Assembly: GCA_016716275.1 (NCBI GenBank)
Contig: JADJWR010000003.1
Location: forward strand, 620,001 to 684,000
Length of the DNA: 64,000 bases
Direction: 5' to 3'
Origin: Burkholderiales bacterium
Lineage (GTDB): Bacteria; Pseudomonadota; Gammaproteobacteria; Burkholderiales; Burkholderiaceae_F
Shown: piece after piece, positions 16,339 to 25,034 of the stretch
How the letters are laid out: each line of letters begins with the position of its first letter
Position numbering within the stretch: position 1 is the stretch's first letter
Made by a program: the position numbers and the translations under genes
The notes under the pieces: generated by a model
What the model saw: the letters and a program-made list of their open reading frames with translations, nothing else
What the model was told of the DNA's origin: nothing
Database searches by the model: none

Positions 16339-17868
16339 ATGGCCGAGGTCAAGGCACCGCCGCTGCGCGAGTACCCGTCGCCGGTGCCGCTGGCGCCGGG
16401 AGCGATGGCGGCGTCGCGCCCGTACGTGGCGAGCGACAAGATCCAGCAGGCGATCGGCTTTCCCGGCGAGCTCGCCGACGGTTGGCAGCAGCGGGCGATC
16501 GGCCACATGGGCGAGCTGCTCGGCAAGTACCGCTCGCTGAAGGTCTTCATGGATTCCTGCGTGCACTGCGGCGCGTGCGCCGACAAGTGCCACTACTTCA
16601 TCGGCACGCAGGACCCGAAGAACATGCCGGTGGCGCGGCAGGAGCTGATGCGCAGCGTCTACCGGCGCTACTTCACGCTGCCGGGCAAGCTGTTTCCGAA
16701 ACTGGTCGGCGCGCGCGACCTGACCAAGGACGTGCTCGACGAGTGGTTCACCTACTTCAACCAGTGCTCGGAGTGCCGCCGCTGTTCGGTCTTCTGCCCC
16801 TACGGCATCGACACCGCCGAGGTGACGATGGCGGCCAGGGAGATCCTCGACGTCGTCGGCTACGGGCAGAAGTACAGCAACGAGATCATCGGCAAGGTCC
16901 ACAAGATCGGCAACAACCTCGGCCTGCCGGGGCCGGCGCTGGCCGACACGCTGAGCGGCCTGGAGGAGGACGTCAAGGAAGACACCGGCGTGGACGTGCG
17001 CTTCCCGCTCGACGAGAAGGGCGCCGAGGTGCTGCTGGTCACGCCGAGCGCGGACTTCTTCGCCGAGCCGCACGTCGACAGCCTGATCGGCTACGCCAAG
17101 GTCTTCCACGCCGCCGGCGTGCGCTGGACGCTGTCGGCGAAGGCCTCCGAGGCCGGCAATTTCGGCCTGTTCATCGGCAACTACGACCAGCTTCGCGCGA
17201 TCGCCATGCGCATCCGCGAGGCGGCGCTCGAGCTGGGGGTCAAGCGGATCATCGTCGGCGAGTGCGGCCACGCCTGGCGCGTGGCCTACAGTTTCTGGAA
17301 CACGCTGGTCGGCATCGGCGCCGGCGGCAGGGACCCGTTCGCGGTGCAGCTGCAGAGCCAGCTCGATTCGAGCGTGCGGCAGCCGACCCACATCTGCGAA
17401 TACACCTGGGACCTGATCCAGCGCGGCGCGCTGAAGTTCGACCGGGAAGCGAACGACCACCGGGTGGTGACCTTCCACGACTCGTGCAACGTCGCGCGCG
17501 CCTCGCGGATGGGGGACTTTCCCGGCGGCCAGTTCGAGATCCCGCGCGCGATCGTCCGCGCGGTGGCCAACAAGTTCGTCGAGATGGCGCCGGAGACCAC
17601 CTACGAGAAGACGTTCTGCTGCGGCGGCGGCGGCGGGCTGCTGACCGACGAGCTGCTCGATCTGCGCGTCAAGGGCGCGCTGCCGCGCATGGAGGCGCTG
17701 CGCGAGGTGGCCGATCGGCACGGCGTGAACTTCATGGCCACCATCTGCGCCATCTGCAAGGCGCAGTTCACCAAGGTGCTGCCGTACTACGGCTTCAAGA
17801 TGAGCATGGTCGGCGGCGTGCACCAGCTGGTCAGCACGGCCATCCGGCTGAACGCCGCCCCGCACTGA
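16339..17868 (+). CDS. dsrK: DsrK, HdrD-like iron-sulfur subunit of DsrMKJOP
   Basis: 509 residues. Two ferredoxin-type motifs (CVHCGACADKCHY near 74 and CSECRRCSVFCPYG near 144) are followed by the heterodisulfide-reductase-type CCG region (FHDSCNVARAS, then FCCGGGGG and the AICKAQF segment), which binds the special catalytic [4Fe-4S] cluster. It is thought to reduce or oxidise the DsrC disulfide at the cytoplasmic face. The start ATG follows the dsrM stop directly, so coupling is tight. Confidence 0.97.
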   Translation: MAEVKAPPLREYPSPVPLAPGAMAASRPYVASDKIQQAIGFPGELADGWQQRAIGHMGELLGKYRSLKVFMDSCVHCGACADKCHYFIGTQDPKNMPVARQELMRSVYRRYFTLPGKLFPKLVGARDLTKDVLDEWFTYFNQCSECRRCSVFCPYGIDTAEVTMAAREILDVVGYGQKYSNEIIGKVHKIGNNLGLPGPALADTLSGLEEDVKEDTGVDVRFPLDEKGAEVLLVTPSADFFAEPHVDSLIGYAKVFHAAGVRWTLSAKASEAGNFGLFIGNYDQLRAIAMRIREAALELGVKRIIVGECGHAWRVAYSFWNTLVGIGAGGRDPFAVQLQSQLDSSVRQPTHICEYTWDLIQRGALKFDREANDHRVVTFHDSCNVARASRMGDFPGGQFEIPRAIVRAVANKFVEMAPETTYEKTFCCGGGGGLLTDELLDLRVKGALPRMEALREVADRHGVNFMATICAICKAQFTKVLPYYGFKMSMVGGVHQLVSTAIRLNAAPH

Positions 17869-17887
17869 GTTTCCCCCGGAGACATCG

Positions 17888-19840
17888 ATGTCCAGTTCCG
17901 CCCAGACCGAGTCGCAGCCGCTGACCTTCCGCCGCTTCAAGGACGGCGAGCACGAATGGAAGGATCTGCACCAGAAGATCTTCAATGCCGATCATTCGCA
18001 CAAGTGCCCGACCTACATCCAGTCGACGCCGCCGTGCCAGGGCAGCTGCCCGTCGGGCGAGGACATCCGGGGATACCTGAACATCGTCCGCGGCATGGAG
18101 AAGCCGCCGGCGGGCATGAGCTGGCAGGAGTACGCGTGGCGGCGGCTGACCGAGGCCAATCCGTTCCCGTCGATCATGGGCCGGGTGTGCCCGGCGCCGT
18201 GCGAGAGCGGCTGCAACCGCAACGAGGTCGAGGACCACGTCGGCATCAACTCGGTCGAGCACTACCTCGGCGAATGGGCGATCGCCAACGGCCTGAAGTA
18301 CAAGGCGCCCGAGCAGACCACCGGCAAGAAGGTGGCGGTGATCGGCGGCGGCCCGGCCGGGCTGTCCTGCGCCTACCAGCTGGCGCTGCGCGGGCACGAG
18401 GTGACGATCTTCGACGAGCGCGAGTTCCTCGGCGGCATGATGCGCTACGGCATTCCCGGCTTCCGCACGCCGCGCGAGGTGCTCGATGCCGAGATCCAGC
18501 GGATCCTCGACCTCGGCGTGCAGGTGCGGCTGGGCTGCCGCGTCGGCACCGACATCACGCTCGACGAGCTGCGGCTTAACTTCGACGCGCTGTTCCTCGG
18601 CATGGGAGCGCAGGCCGGTCGCGCGCTGCCGGTGGCCGACTGCGAGGCGCCGAATGTGGTCACCGCGACGGCCTTCCTGCGCGCCTTCAACGACGGTCGC
18701 CTGCAGCACGTCGGCAAGCGGGTGGTGGTGGTCGGCGGCGGCGACACCTCGATCGACGTGGCGACGGTGGCGCGCCGGCTCGGCCACATCGAGCACGCCC
18801 ACCCGACCGACTTCGAGGGCGCGATCGCCGGCCACATGGCGCACGACGTCGCCGAGATCTCGGTCAAGCAGGGCGCCGAGGTGACGCTGACCACCGTCTT
18901 CCCGGTCGACAAGATGCAGGCCAACCGGCACGAGGTCGAGCAGGCGCTTGCCGAGGGCATCGACATCCGCGGCGGCCTCGCGCCGGTGGGCATCGTGCGC
19001 GGTCCCGACGGTCGCGCCACCGCGCTGCGGCTGGCCGAGTGCGAGGCGAAGATGGTCGGCCCGCGGCTCGAGCTCAAGATCAAGGAGGGCACCGAACAGG
19101 ACATCCCGGCCGATCTGATCGTCTCGGCGATCGGCCAGGCGGTCGACTTCACGGGCCTCGAGGAGTTCAACAACGGCAAGGGCGCGGTCGGCGCCGACCG
19201 CAACTACCAGGTGCAGGGCAAGCCGGGGGTGTTCGCCGGCGGCGACGTGCTGCGCCCGCACCTGCTGACCACGGCGATCGGCCACGGCGCGATCGCCGCC
19301 GAGGGGATCGACCGCTTCCTGGGCGGCGAGGAACTGGAGAAGCGGCCGAAGATCGACGTTCATCAGTTCGACCTGATGCGCAAGTACGTCGAGAAGGGCG
19401 TGTCACTGCCGAAGGTCGAGGAGCCGCTGCGCGGCACCGACAGGACCGCCGGGGCGGTCCACAACTTCGACAACCGCTCGGAACGCTACGTGATTCCGCA
19501 CGGCCAGCTGTTCCTCGGCCACTTCGGTTTCGTCGCCCGCAACCAGCGCCGGATCGTCACGCTGTCGCGCGAGACGGCGCTCGGCAACTTCGAGGAGCGG
19601 CTGGGACTGCTGAGCGACCAGGAGGCGGTGGCCGAGGCCAAGCGCTGCATGAGCTGCGGCCTTTGCTTCGAGTGCGACAACTGCGTCGTCTACTGCCCGC
19701 AGCTGGCGGTGAAGAAGGTGCCGAAGAAGGAGGCGACCACCGGCCGCTACGTCTTCACCGACTACGACCGCTGCGTCGGCTGCCACATCTGCGCCGACGT
19801 CTGCCCGACCGGCTACATCCAGATGGGGCTCGGGGAGTAG
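17888..19840 (+). CDS. dsrL: DsrL, NAD(P)H:acceptor iron-sulfur flavoprotein
   Basis: 650 residues, the DsrL-1 size. The N-terminal cysteine-rich region (CQGSCPSGED and CPAPCESGCN) is followed by FAD-binding VAVIGGGPAGLSCA (about 147-160), an NAD(P)-binding VVVVGGGDTSID (about 278-289), and two C-terminal ferredoxin motifs (CMSCGLCFECDNC and CVGCHICADVCP). Related to the glutamate synthase small subunit. In sulfur oxidisers it passes electrons from DsrAB sulfite formation to NAD(P)+. A 19-bp gap with CCGGAGA separates it from dsrK. Confidence 0.97.
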   Translation: MSSSAQTESQPLTFRRFKDGEHEWKDLHQKIFNADHSHKCPTYIQSTPPCQGSCPSGEDIRGYLNIVRGMEKPPAGMSWQEYAWRRLTEANPFPSIMGRVCPAPCESGCNRNEVEDHVGINSVEHYLGEWAIANGLKYKAPEQTTGKKVAVIGGGPAGLSCAYQLALRGHEVTIFDEREFLGGMMRYGIPGFRTPREVLDAEIQRILDLGVQVRLGCRVGTDITLDELRLNFDALFLGMGAQAGRALPVADCEAPNVVTATAFLRAFNDGRLQHVGKRVVVVGGGDTSIDVATVARRLGHIEHAHPTDFEGAIAGHMAHDVAEISVKQGAEVTLTTVFPVDKMQANRHEVEQALAEGIDIRGGLAPVGIVRGPDGRATALRLAECEAKMVGPRLELKIKEGTEQDIPADLIVSAIGQAVDFTGLEEFNNGKGAVGADRNYQVQGKPGVFAGGDVLRPHLLTTAIGHGAIAAEGIDRFLGGEELEKRPKIDVHQFDLMRKYVEKGVSLPKVEEPLRGTDRTAGAVHNFDNRSERYVIPHGQLFLGHFGFVARNQRRIVTLSRETALGNFEERLGLLSDQEAVAEAKRCMSCGLCFECDNCVVYCPQLAVKKVPKKEATTGRYVFTDYDRCVGCHICADVCPTGYIQMGLGE

Positions 19841-19842
19841 CG

Positions 19843-20232
19843 ATGCGGCGCGTGCTGCGTGCACTGGCGGCGGTGGCGGCATGGGCCGGCCTCGCCGCGG
19901 CGGCGCACGCCGACGGCGGCCGCGTGCCGCTGCCGAAGCTCGACGTCGACCGTAGCACCCAATGCGTCGCGCCGGCCGAGGTGATGCGCCGCACGCACAT
20001 GGACATGCTCAAGCACCGGCGCGACCGCACCGTGCACCAGGGCGTGCGCGGCGGCGACGAGGCGCTGACGCGCTGCCTGGAGTGCCATGCCAGCCGCACC
20101 ACCGGGGCGGCGATCGGCGCGCCCGACGCGTTCTGCCAGTCGTGCCACGACTACGTCGGCGTGAAGCTCGACTGTTTCGACTGCCACCAGGGCAAGCCCG
20201 GCGCGGCGGTCAAACCGGTGGCCAGGCAGTGA
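19843..20232 (+). CDS. dsrJ: DsrJ, periplasmic triheme cytochrome c of DsrMKJOP
   Basis: 129 residues with an N-terminal signal sequence ending AAAAHA before DGG (about residue 24). Three CxxCH haem sites are visible: CLECH, CQSCH and CFDCH. An additional lone cysteine in STQCVAP corresponds to the unusual His/Cys haem ligand known for DsrJ. It starts 2 bp after dsrL and overlaps dsrO by one base (TGATG), indicating coupled translation. Confidence 0.95.
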   Translation: MRRVLRALAAVAAWAGLAAAAHADGGRVPLPKLDVDRSTQCVAPAEVMRRTHMDMLKHRRDRTVHQGVRGGDEALTRCLECHASRTTGAAIGAPDAFCQSCHDYVGVKLDCFDCHQGKPGAAVKPVARQ

Positions 20233-20966
20233 TGAGCGCGCAGAACGAGCCGGCACCGGCGCGGCGCAAGCTGCTGGCCGCCGCCGCGGCGCTGGCCGGC
20301 GCAACCATCGCGCCGGGCGTCACGCTGGTGGAGATCGCCCGCGCCGCCAAACCGGGCGAGCCGGTCACCTCCAAGGTCCGCTGGGGCATGCTGATCGACG
20401 CCAACCTGTGCCGCGAGGGCTGCCAGGAATGCGTGCTGGCCTGCAACCGCGAGAACGGGCTCGAAGGCGGCACGCGGCCGGTCGACGTGCAGTGGATCCG
20501 CAAGGTCGAGCTGAAGGAACGCGCCAGCGGCCGCAAGCTCGGCCTGCCGGTGATGTGCCAGCACTGCGCCGAGCCGCCGTGCGTCGACGTCTGCCCGACC
20601 GGTGCCTCGTTCAAGCGCGCCGACGGCATCGTGCTGGTCGACCGCCACATCTGCATCGGCTGCCGCTACTGCATGATGGCCTGCCCGTACAAGGCGCGCA
20701 GCTTCGTGCACGAGCCGCTGACGCAGCAGAAGCCGCAGGTGCCGCGCGGCAAGGGTTGCGTCGAATCCTGCACGCTGTGCGTGCACCGCATCGATCGCGG
20801 CGGGCGCAGCACCGCCTGCGCCGAGGCCTGCCCGACCCAGGCGATCGTCTTCGGCGACCTGAACGACCCGAACTCCGGCATTTCGCGCCGGCTGGCCGAG
20901 ATCCGCAGCACCCAGCTGCGCGCCGACCTGCGGCTGAACACCGGCGTGCGGTACGCGGGGGTATGA
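20232..20966 (+). CDS. dsrO: DsrO, periplasmic ferredoxin-like subunit of DsrMKJOP
   Basis: 244 residues. The N-terminus APARRKLLAAAAALAGATI is a twin-arginine (Tat) signal, so the folded iron-sulfur protein is exported. Four cysteine groups for four [4Fe-4S] clusters are visible: CREGCQECVLAC, CQHCAEPPCVDVCP, CIGCRYCMMACP, and CTLC with CAEACP. It connects DsrJ with the membrane subunit DsrP. Overlaps the dsrP start by 4 bp (ATGA). Confidence 0.96.
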   Translation: MSAQNEPAPARRKLLAAAAALAGATIAPGVTLVEIARAAKPGEPVTSKVRWGMLIDANLCREGCQECVLACNRENGLEGGTRPVDVQWIRKVELKERASGRKLGLPVMCQHCAEPPCVDVCPTGASFKRADGIVLVDRHICIGCRYCMMACPYKARSFVHEPLTQQKPQVPRGKGCVESCTLCVHRIDRGGRSTACAEACPTQAIVFGDLNDPNSGISRRLAEIRSTQLRADLRLNTGVRYAGV

Positions 20967-22132
20967 AGGTGGCGAGCGTGGCAACCATCGCGGCCGACGG
21001 CCAGCGCGGCTTCTGGATCCGCCTGGCGATCGGCGTGGCGGTGCTGGCGGCCGGCCTCGCCGGCGGCGCCCTGGTGATGGAGCACGAGGGGCACATCGTC
21101 ACCGGCATGAACAACGAGATCGTCTGGGGCATGCCGCACGTGTTCGCGATCTTCCTGATCGTCGCCGCCTCGGGGGTGCTGAACATCGCCTCGATGGCCA
21201 GCGTGTTCGGCCAGTCGCACTACAAGCCGTGGTCGAAGCTGTCCGGCCTGCTCAGCCTGGCGATGCTCGCCGGCGGCCTGATGGTGCTGATGCTCGACCT
21301 CGGCCGCCCCGAGCGGATGGTGGTCGCGGCGACCCACTACAACTTCAAGTCGGTGTTCGCCTGGAACGTGTTCCTGTACTCGGGCATGTTCGCCGCGGTG
21401 GCGGTGTACCTGTGGATGCAGCTCGAGAAGCGGATGACCCGCCACACGAAGCCGGCGGGCGTGGCGGCGCTCGTCTGGCGTTTCGTGCTGACCACCGGCA
21501 CCGGTGCGATCTTCGCCTTCCTGGTGGCGCGGCAGGCCTACGCCTCGGCGGTGCTGCCGCCGTTGTTCATCGCCATGTCGCTGGCCTGGGGCATGGCGGT
21601 GTTCGTGCTGGTGCAGGCCGCTTACCGCGGCGAGGTCGCCGGCGAACTGCTGCGGCGGATGAAGAATCTGCTCGGCGTGCTCATCGCGCTGGGGCTGTAT
21701 TTCACCGTCGTGTACCACCTGACCAACCTGTACTTCGCCCGCCAGGCCGAGTTCGAGCGCTTCATCCTGCTCGACGGCGGCATCTACCCGCTGCTGTTGT
21801 GGGCCGGCTACGTGCTGGCCGGCAGCATCGTGCCGATGATTCTGCTGTGGCGCCCGTCGGCCAGCGCGCGCGCGCTGCAGGCGGCGGCCGCGCTGACGGT
21901 GATCGGCGCCTTCGCCTTCCTGTACGTGTTCATCATCGGCGGCCAGGCGTTTCCGCTGGAGATATTCCCCGGCTACGAGGTGGCGAGCAGCTTCCGCGAC
22001 GGCGCCGTGTCCGCCTACGCGCCGAGCCTGCCGGAGCTTCTGCTCGGCTTCGCCGGCGTCGCGGCGGCGTTCGTCATCACGCTGGTCGGCGCGCAGGTGC
22101 TCGACATCCTGCCGGCCGAATCGACCTCGTAG
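20963..22132 (+). CDS. dsrP: DsrP, NrfD-like membrane subunit of DsrMKJOP
   Basis: 389 residues with about ten transmembrane helices and no cofactor motif, as in the NrfD/PsrC family that handles quinone. Recognisable segments are MNNEIVWGMPHVFAIFLIVAA, MLDLGRPERM and the glycine-rich final helices. It starts at an ATG overlapping the dsrO stop. The longer open frame upstream is an out-of-phase read of dsrO and is not real. Confidence 0.94.
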   Translation: MKVASVATIAADGQRGFWIRLAIGVAVLAAGLAGGALVMEHEGHIVTGMNNEIVWGMPHVFAIFLIVAASGVLNIASMASVFGQSHYKPWSKLSGLLSLAMLAGGLMVLMLDLGRPERMVVAATHYNFKSVFAWNVFLYSGMFAAVAVYLWMQLEKRMTRHTKPAGVAALVWRFVLTTGTGAIFAFLVARQAYASAVLPPLFIAMSLAWGMAVFVLVQAAYRGEVAGELLRRMKNLLGVLIALGLYFTVVYHLTNLYFARQAEFERFILLDGGIYPLLLWAGYVLAGSIVPMILLWRPSASARALQAAAALTVIGAFAFLYVFIIGGQAFPLEIFPGYEVASSFRDGAVSAYAPSLPELLLGFAGVAAAFVITLVGAQVLDILPAESTS

Positions 22133-22135
22133 CCG

Positions 22136-23524
22136 ATGCAGCGGCTGCTCGTCTCGGCAGCGCACAAGTCCTCCGGCAAGACGACGCTGTCGATCGGGCT
22201 GGCGGCGGCGCTGCGCGCGCGCGGGCTGGCGGTGCAGCCTTTCAAGAAGGGGCCCGATTTCATCGATCCGCTGTGGCTCGCCGCCGCCACCGGACGGCCC
22301 TGCCGCAACCTCGATCTGTACCTGTCGACGCTGGCGTCGGTGCGCCAGGCCTACGACGATGCCTGCGCCGGCGCCGAGGTGGCGCTGGTCGAAGGCAACA
22401 AGGGCCTGTACGACGGCCTGGCGCTGGACGGCAGCAACAGCAACGCGGCGCTGGCCGGCCTGCTCGACCTGCCGGTGGTCCTGGTGCTCGACGCGCGCGG
22501 CATGACCCGCGGCGTGGCGCCGCTGATTCTCGGCTACCAGGCGTTCGACCGCTCGATCCGCATCGCCGGCGTGATCCTCAACCGCCTCGGCGGCGACCGC
22601 CACGAGGCCAAGCTGCGTGCCGTGATCGAGCACTACACCGACATGCCGGTGCTCGGCAGCCTGCAGGAGTGCGACGCGCTGCGCATCGAGGAGCGGCACC
22701 TCGGCCTGATGCCGGCCACCGAGGCGGTCGAGGCGCAGGCGCTGATCGCGCGTCTGGCCGAAGCGGTGCGCGGCGGGGTCGAACTCGACCGGCTGCTGGC
22801 CGCCTGCGGCACGCCGGGTGCGGCGGCGGCGCCACCGGCGGCCGCGCTGCCCCGTGCCGACCTGCGCGTCGGCGTCGCCCGCGACCGCGCCTTCGGCTTC
22901 TATTACCCGGAGGACCTGGAGTCGTTCCGGCGCGCCGGGGCGGAACTGGTCTTCTTCGACACACTCACCGATGCATACTTGCCGCCGGTCGACGCGCTGT
23001 TCATCGGCGGCGGCTTTCCCGAAGTGCTGGCGGCGGCGCTGTCGGCCAACGCGCCGCTGCGCGCGCAGATCCGCGCCGCCGTCGAGGGCGGGCTGCCGAC
23101 CTATGCCGAATGCGGCGGGCTGATGTACCTGGCGCGCTCGATCCGCTGGCGCGACGTCACCTACCCGATGGTCGGCGCGCTGCCGGCCGACGTGCAGATG
23201 CAGGCACGGCCGGTGGGCCGCGGCTACGTGCACCTGGTGCCGACGGCGGCGCATCCGTGGCCGGGCGAGTCGCCGCCGCTGATCCGCGCCCACGAGTTCC
23301 ATTACAGCCGGCTCACCGACGCCGACCCGTCGCTGCGCTATGCCTACGAGGTCCGGCGCGGCCACGGCGTCGACGGGGCGCGCGACGGCATCGTCTTCGC
23401 CAACACGCTGGCCTCCTACGCGCACCTGCGCAGCGTCGCCGGCCACGACTGGCCGCGGCGCTTCGTCGCCTTCGCCCGCGCCTGCCGGTCGAACCGCGCC
23501 GTCGCCCCGGCGCGGGCCGCATAA
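22136..23524 (+). CDS. dsrN: DsrN, cobyrinic acid a,c-diamide synthase-like sirohaem amidase
   Basis: 462 residues. The N-terminal P-loop SAAHKSSGKTTLSIGLA and the C-terminal class I glutamine amidotransferase domain (ECGGLMYL with the nucleophile Cys, plus the AHEFHYS histidine) match CbiA/CobB. In dsr operons the paralogue DsrN is held to amidate sirohaem for DsrAB. It starts 3 bp after dsrP. The gene could in principle serve cobamide synthesis, but no other cob genes are in the window and the dsr position decides. Confidence 0.93.
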   Translation: MQRLLVSAAHKSSGKTTLSIGLAAALRARGLAVQPFKKGPDFIDPLWLAAATGRPCRNLDLYLSTLASVRQAYDDACAGAEVALVEGNKGLYDGLALDGSNSNAALAGLLDLPVVLVLDARGMTRGVAPLILGYQAFDRSIRIAGVILNRLGGDRHEAKLRAVIEHYTDMPVLGSLQECDALRIEERHLGLMPATEAVEAQALIARLAEAVRGGVELDRLLAACGTPGAAAAPPAAALPRADLRVGVARDRAFGFYYPEDLESFRRAGAELVFFDTLTDAYLPPVDALFIGGGFPEVLAAALSANAPLRAQIRAAVEGGLPTYAECGGLMYLARSIRWRDVTYPMVGALPADVQMQARPVGRGYVHLVPTAAHPWPGESPPLIRAHEFHYSRLTDADPSLRYAYEVRRGHGVDGARDGIVFANTLASYAHLRSVAGHDWPRRFVAFARACRSNRAVAPARAA

Positions 23525-23537
23525 AGGGAGGGTGCCG

Positions 23538-23843
23538 ATGATCGAGATCACCGAGGCCGCCGCCGAGCAGATCCGCGCCGCGCTGACTGCCGCCGACGAG
23601 GGGCTGGCGCTGCGGGTGGCGGCGCGGCACGGCGACGGCGGCGCGATCGAGTACGGCCTGGGGCTGGACGAGCGCCGCGAGCAGGACGAGGAGGTGGCCA
23701 CCGCCGCCGGCATCACGCTGCTGGTGGCGCCGCCGTCACGCGAGCCGCTGGCCGGTACGGTGATCGACTTCGTTGAGGTCGAGCCGGGCGAGCGGCGATT
23801 CGTCTTCTACCGCGCCAGCGGCCAGACCACGGGCAGACCATGA
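23538..23843 (+). CDS. dsrR: DsrR, A-type scaffold-like protein without cysteines
   Basis: 101 residues with the IscA/HesB-like start MIEITEAAAEQIRAAL and a beta-rich core. IscA proteins bind iron-sulfur clusters through three conserved cysteines; this protein has none, which is the mark of DsrR, a protein needed for normal dsr expression in A. vinosum probably at a post-transcriptional level. A GGGAGGG site precedes the ATG at 23538. The last codons overlap the YedE start by 4 bp (ATGA). Confidence 0.9.
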   Translation: MIEITEAAAEQIRAALTAADEGLALRVAARHGDGGAIEYGLGLDERREQDEEVATAAGITLLVAPPSREPLAGTVIDFVEVEPGERRFVFYRASGQTTGRP

Positions 23844-24955
23844 ACGAATCGATGAACCTCGCGCTGCTCGTCGTGCTGGGCGGCTTCGCGCTCGCCTTCG
23901 TGTTCGGCCTGGTGGCGATGCGCGCCAACTTCTGCACCATGGGTGCGATCGCCGACATCGTCAACATGGGCCACTGGGGCCGCATGCGCATGTGGCTGCT
24001 GGCGATCGCCGTGGCGATCATCGGCGCCAGCGTGCTGCAGGCCACCGGGCAGGTCAACCTCGCCGACTCGATCTACCAGCGGCCGCGGCTGGCCTGGCTG
24101 TCGGCGATCGTCGGTGGCCTGCTGTTCGGCGTCGGCATGACGCTGGCCGGCGGCTGCGCCAACCGCAACCTGCTGCGCATCGGCGCCGGCAGCATCCGCT
24201 CGGTGGTGGTGTTCGCCTTCGTCGGCATCTCGGCCTACATGACGATCAAGGGGCTGTTCGCGCAGTGGCGGGTCGACTACCTCGATCGCTTCGCGGTCGA
24301 CCTGACGGCGTTCGGGCTGAAGGGACAGGACCTGCCGGCGCTGCTCGCCCGCGCCAGCGGCCTGTCGGCCGGCGCGGCGCTGGCGACGGTGGCGACAGTG
24401 GTCGCCGGGGCGTTGCTCGCCTTCGTCTTCAGCGATGCGCGCTTCCGCGCCAACCCGAAGCAGCTGTTGGCCGGCGTGGTGATCGGGCTGGTGGTCACCG
24501 GCGGCTGGTACGTCACCGGCCACCTCGGCCACGGCGAGAACGATCAGCTCGAGATGGTCTACTTCGCCACCAACACGCGGGCGGCCGAGTCGATGAGCTT
24601 CGTCGCGCCGATGGCCTACACGCTCGAGCTGCTGATGCTTTGGACCGACAAGTCGCTCGCCGTGAGCTTCGGCATCGCCTCGGCGCTCGGCGTCGTCCTC
24701 GGTGCGCTGACCTGGGCGCTGATCACCCGCAGCTTCCGCCTCGAGGGCTTCGTCTCGGCCGCCGACACCCGCGACCACATCATCGGCTCGGTGCTGATGG
24801 GCTTCGGCGGCGTCACCGCGCTCGGCTGCACGGTCGGCCAGGGCATCACGGGCGTCTCGACGCTCGCCGTCGGCTCGATCCTGGCGCTGCTCGCGATCAT
24901 CGCCGGGGCGGTGGCGACGATGAAGTACCTGCTGTGGCGGGAGGAAAACGGCTGA
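23840..24955 (+). CDS. YeeE/YedE (TsuA-like) thiosulfate/sulfur transporter
   Basis: 371 residues with about nine to ten membrane helices. Signature motifs of the family are present: MRANFCTMGAI near the N-terminus, LAGGCANRNL in the middle and ALGCTVGQGITG near the C-terminus. Conserved cysteines in these loops relay thiosulfate or sulfur across the inner membrane in TsuA. The start ATG overlaps the dsrR stop, so it is translated as part of the dsr operon, in the slot where other organisms have dsrS. This suggests sulfur-compound import feeding directly into the Dsr pathway. Confidence 0.9.
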   Translation: MNESMNLALLVVLGGFALAFVFGLVAMRANFCTMGAIADIVNMGHWGRMRMWLLAIAVAIIGASVLQATGQVNLADSIYQRPRLAWLSAIVGGLLFGVGMTLAGGCANRNLLRIGAGSIRSVVVFAFVGISAYMTIKGLFAQWRVDYLDRFAVDLTAFGLKGQDLPALLARASGLSAGAALATVATVVAGALLAFVFSDARFRANPKQLLAGVVIGLVVTGGWYVTGHLGHGENDQLEMVYFATNTRAAESMSFVAPMAYTLELLMLWTDKSLAVSFGIASALGVVLGALTWALITRSFRLEGFVSAADTRDHIIGSVLMGFGGVTALGCTVGQGITGVSTLAVGSILALLAIIAGAVATMKYLLWREENG

Positions 24956-24968
24956 CGGGACGCGTATC

Positions 24969-24985
24969 GTCGGCATTTTGCCGAC
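24969..24985. other. Short hairpin after the dsr-yedE operon
   Basis: GTCGGC (24969-24974), loop ATTTT, GCCGAC (24980-24985). A 6-bp perfect stem 14 bp after the transporter stop. There is no downstream T-run, so it is at most a weak terminator or processing site. Confidence 0.4.
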
Positions 24986-25034
24986 CTCCGGCGCCGGCGA
25001 CGGACGCCGGCCTGAACGCGCCGCCGTCGACCGC

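Noticed and set aside
14716..17985. Very long minus-strand open frame across the dsrF-dsrL region
   Set aside because: It is a shadow frame of the GC-rich dsr genes: His/Arg/Val/Asp-rich composition, no domain, opposite strand to a clear operon.
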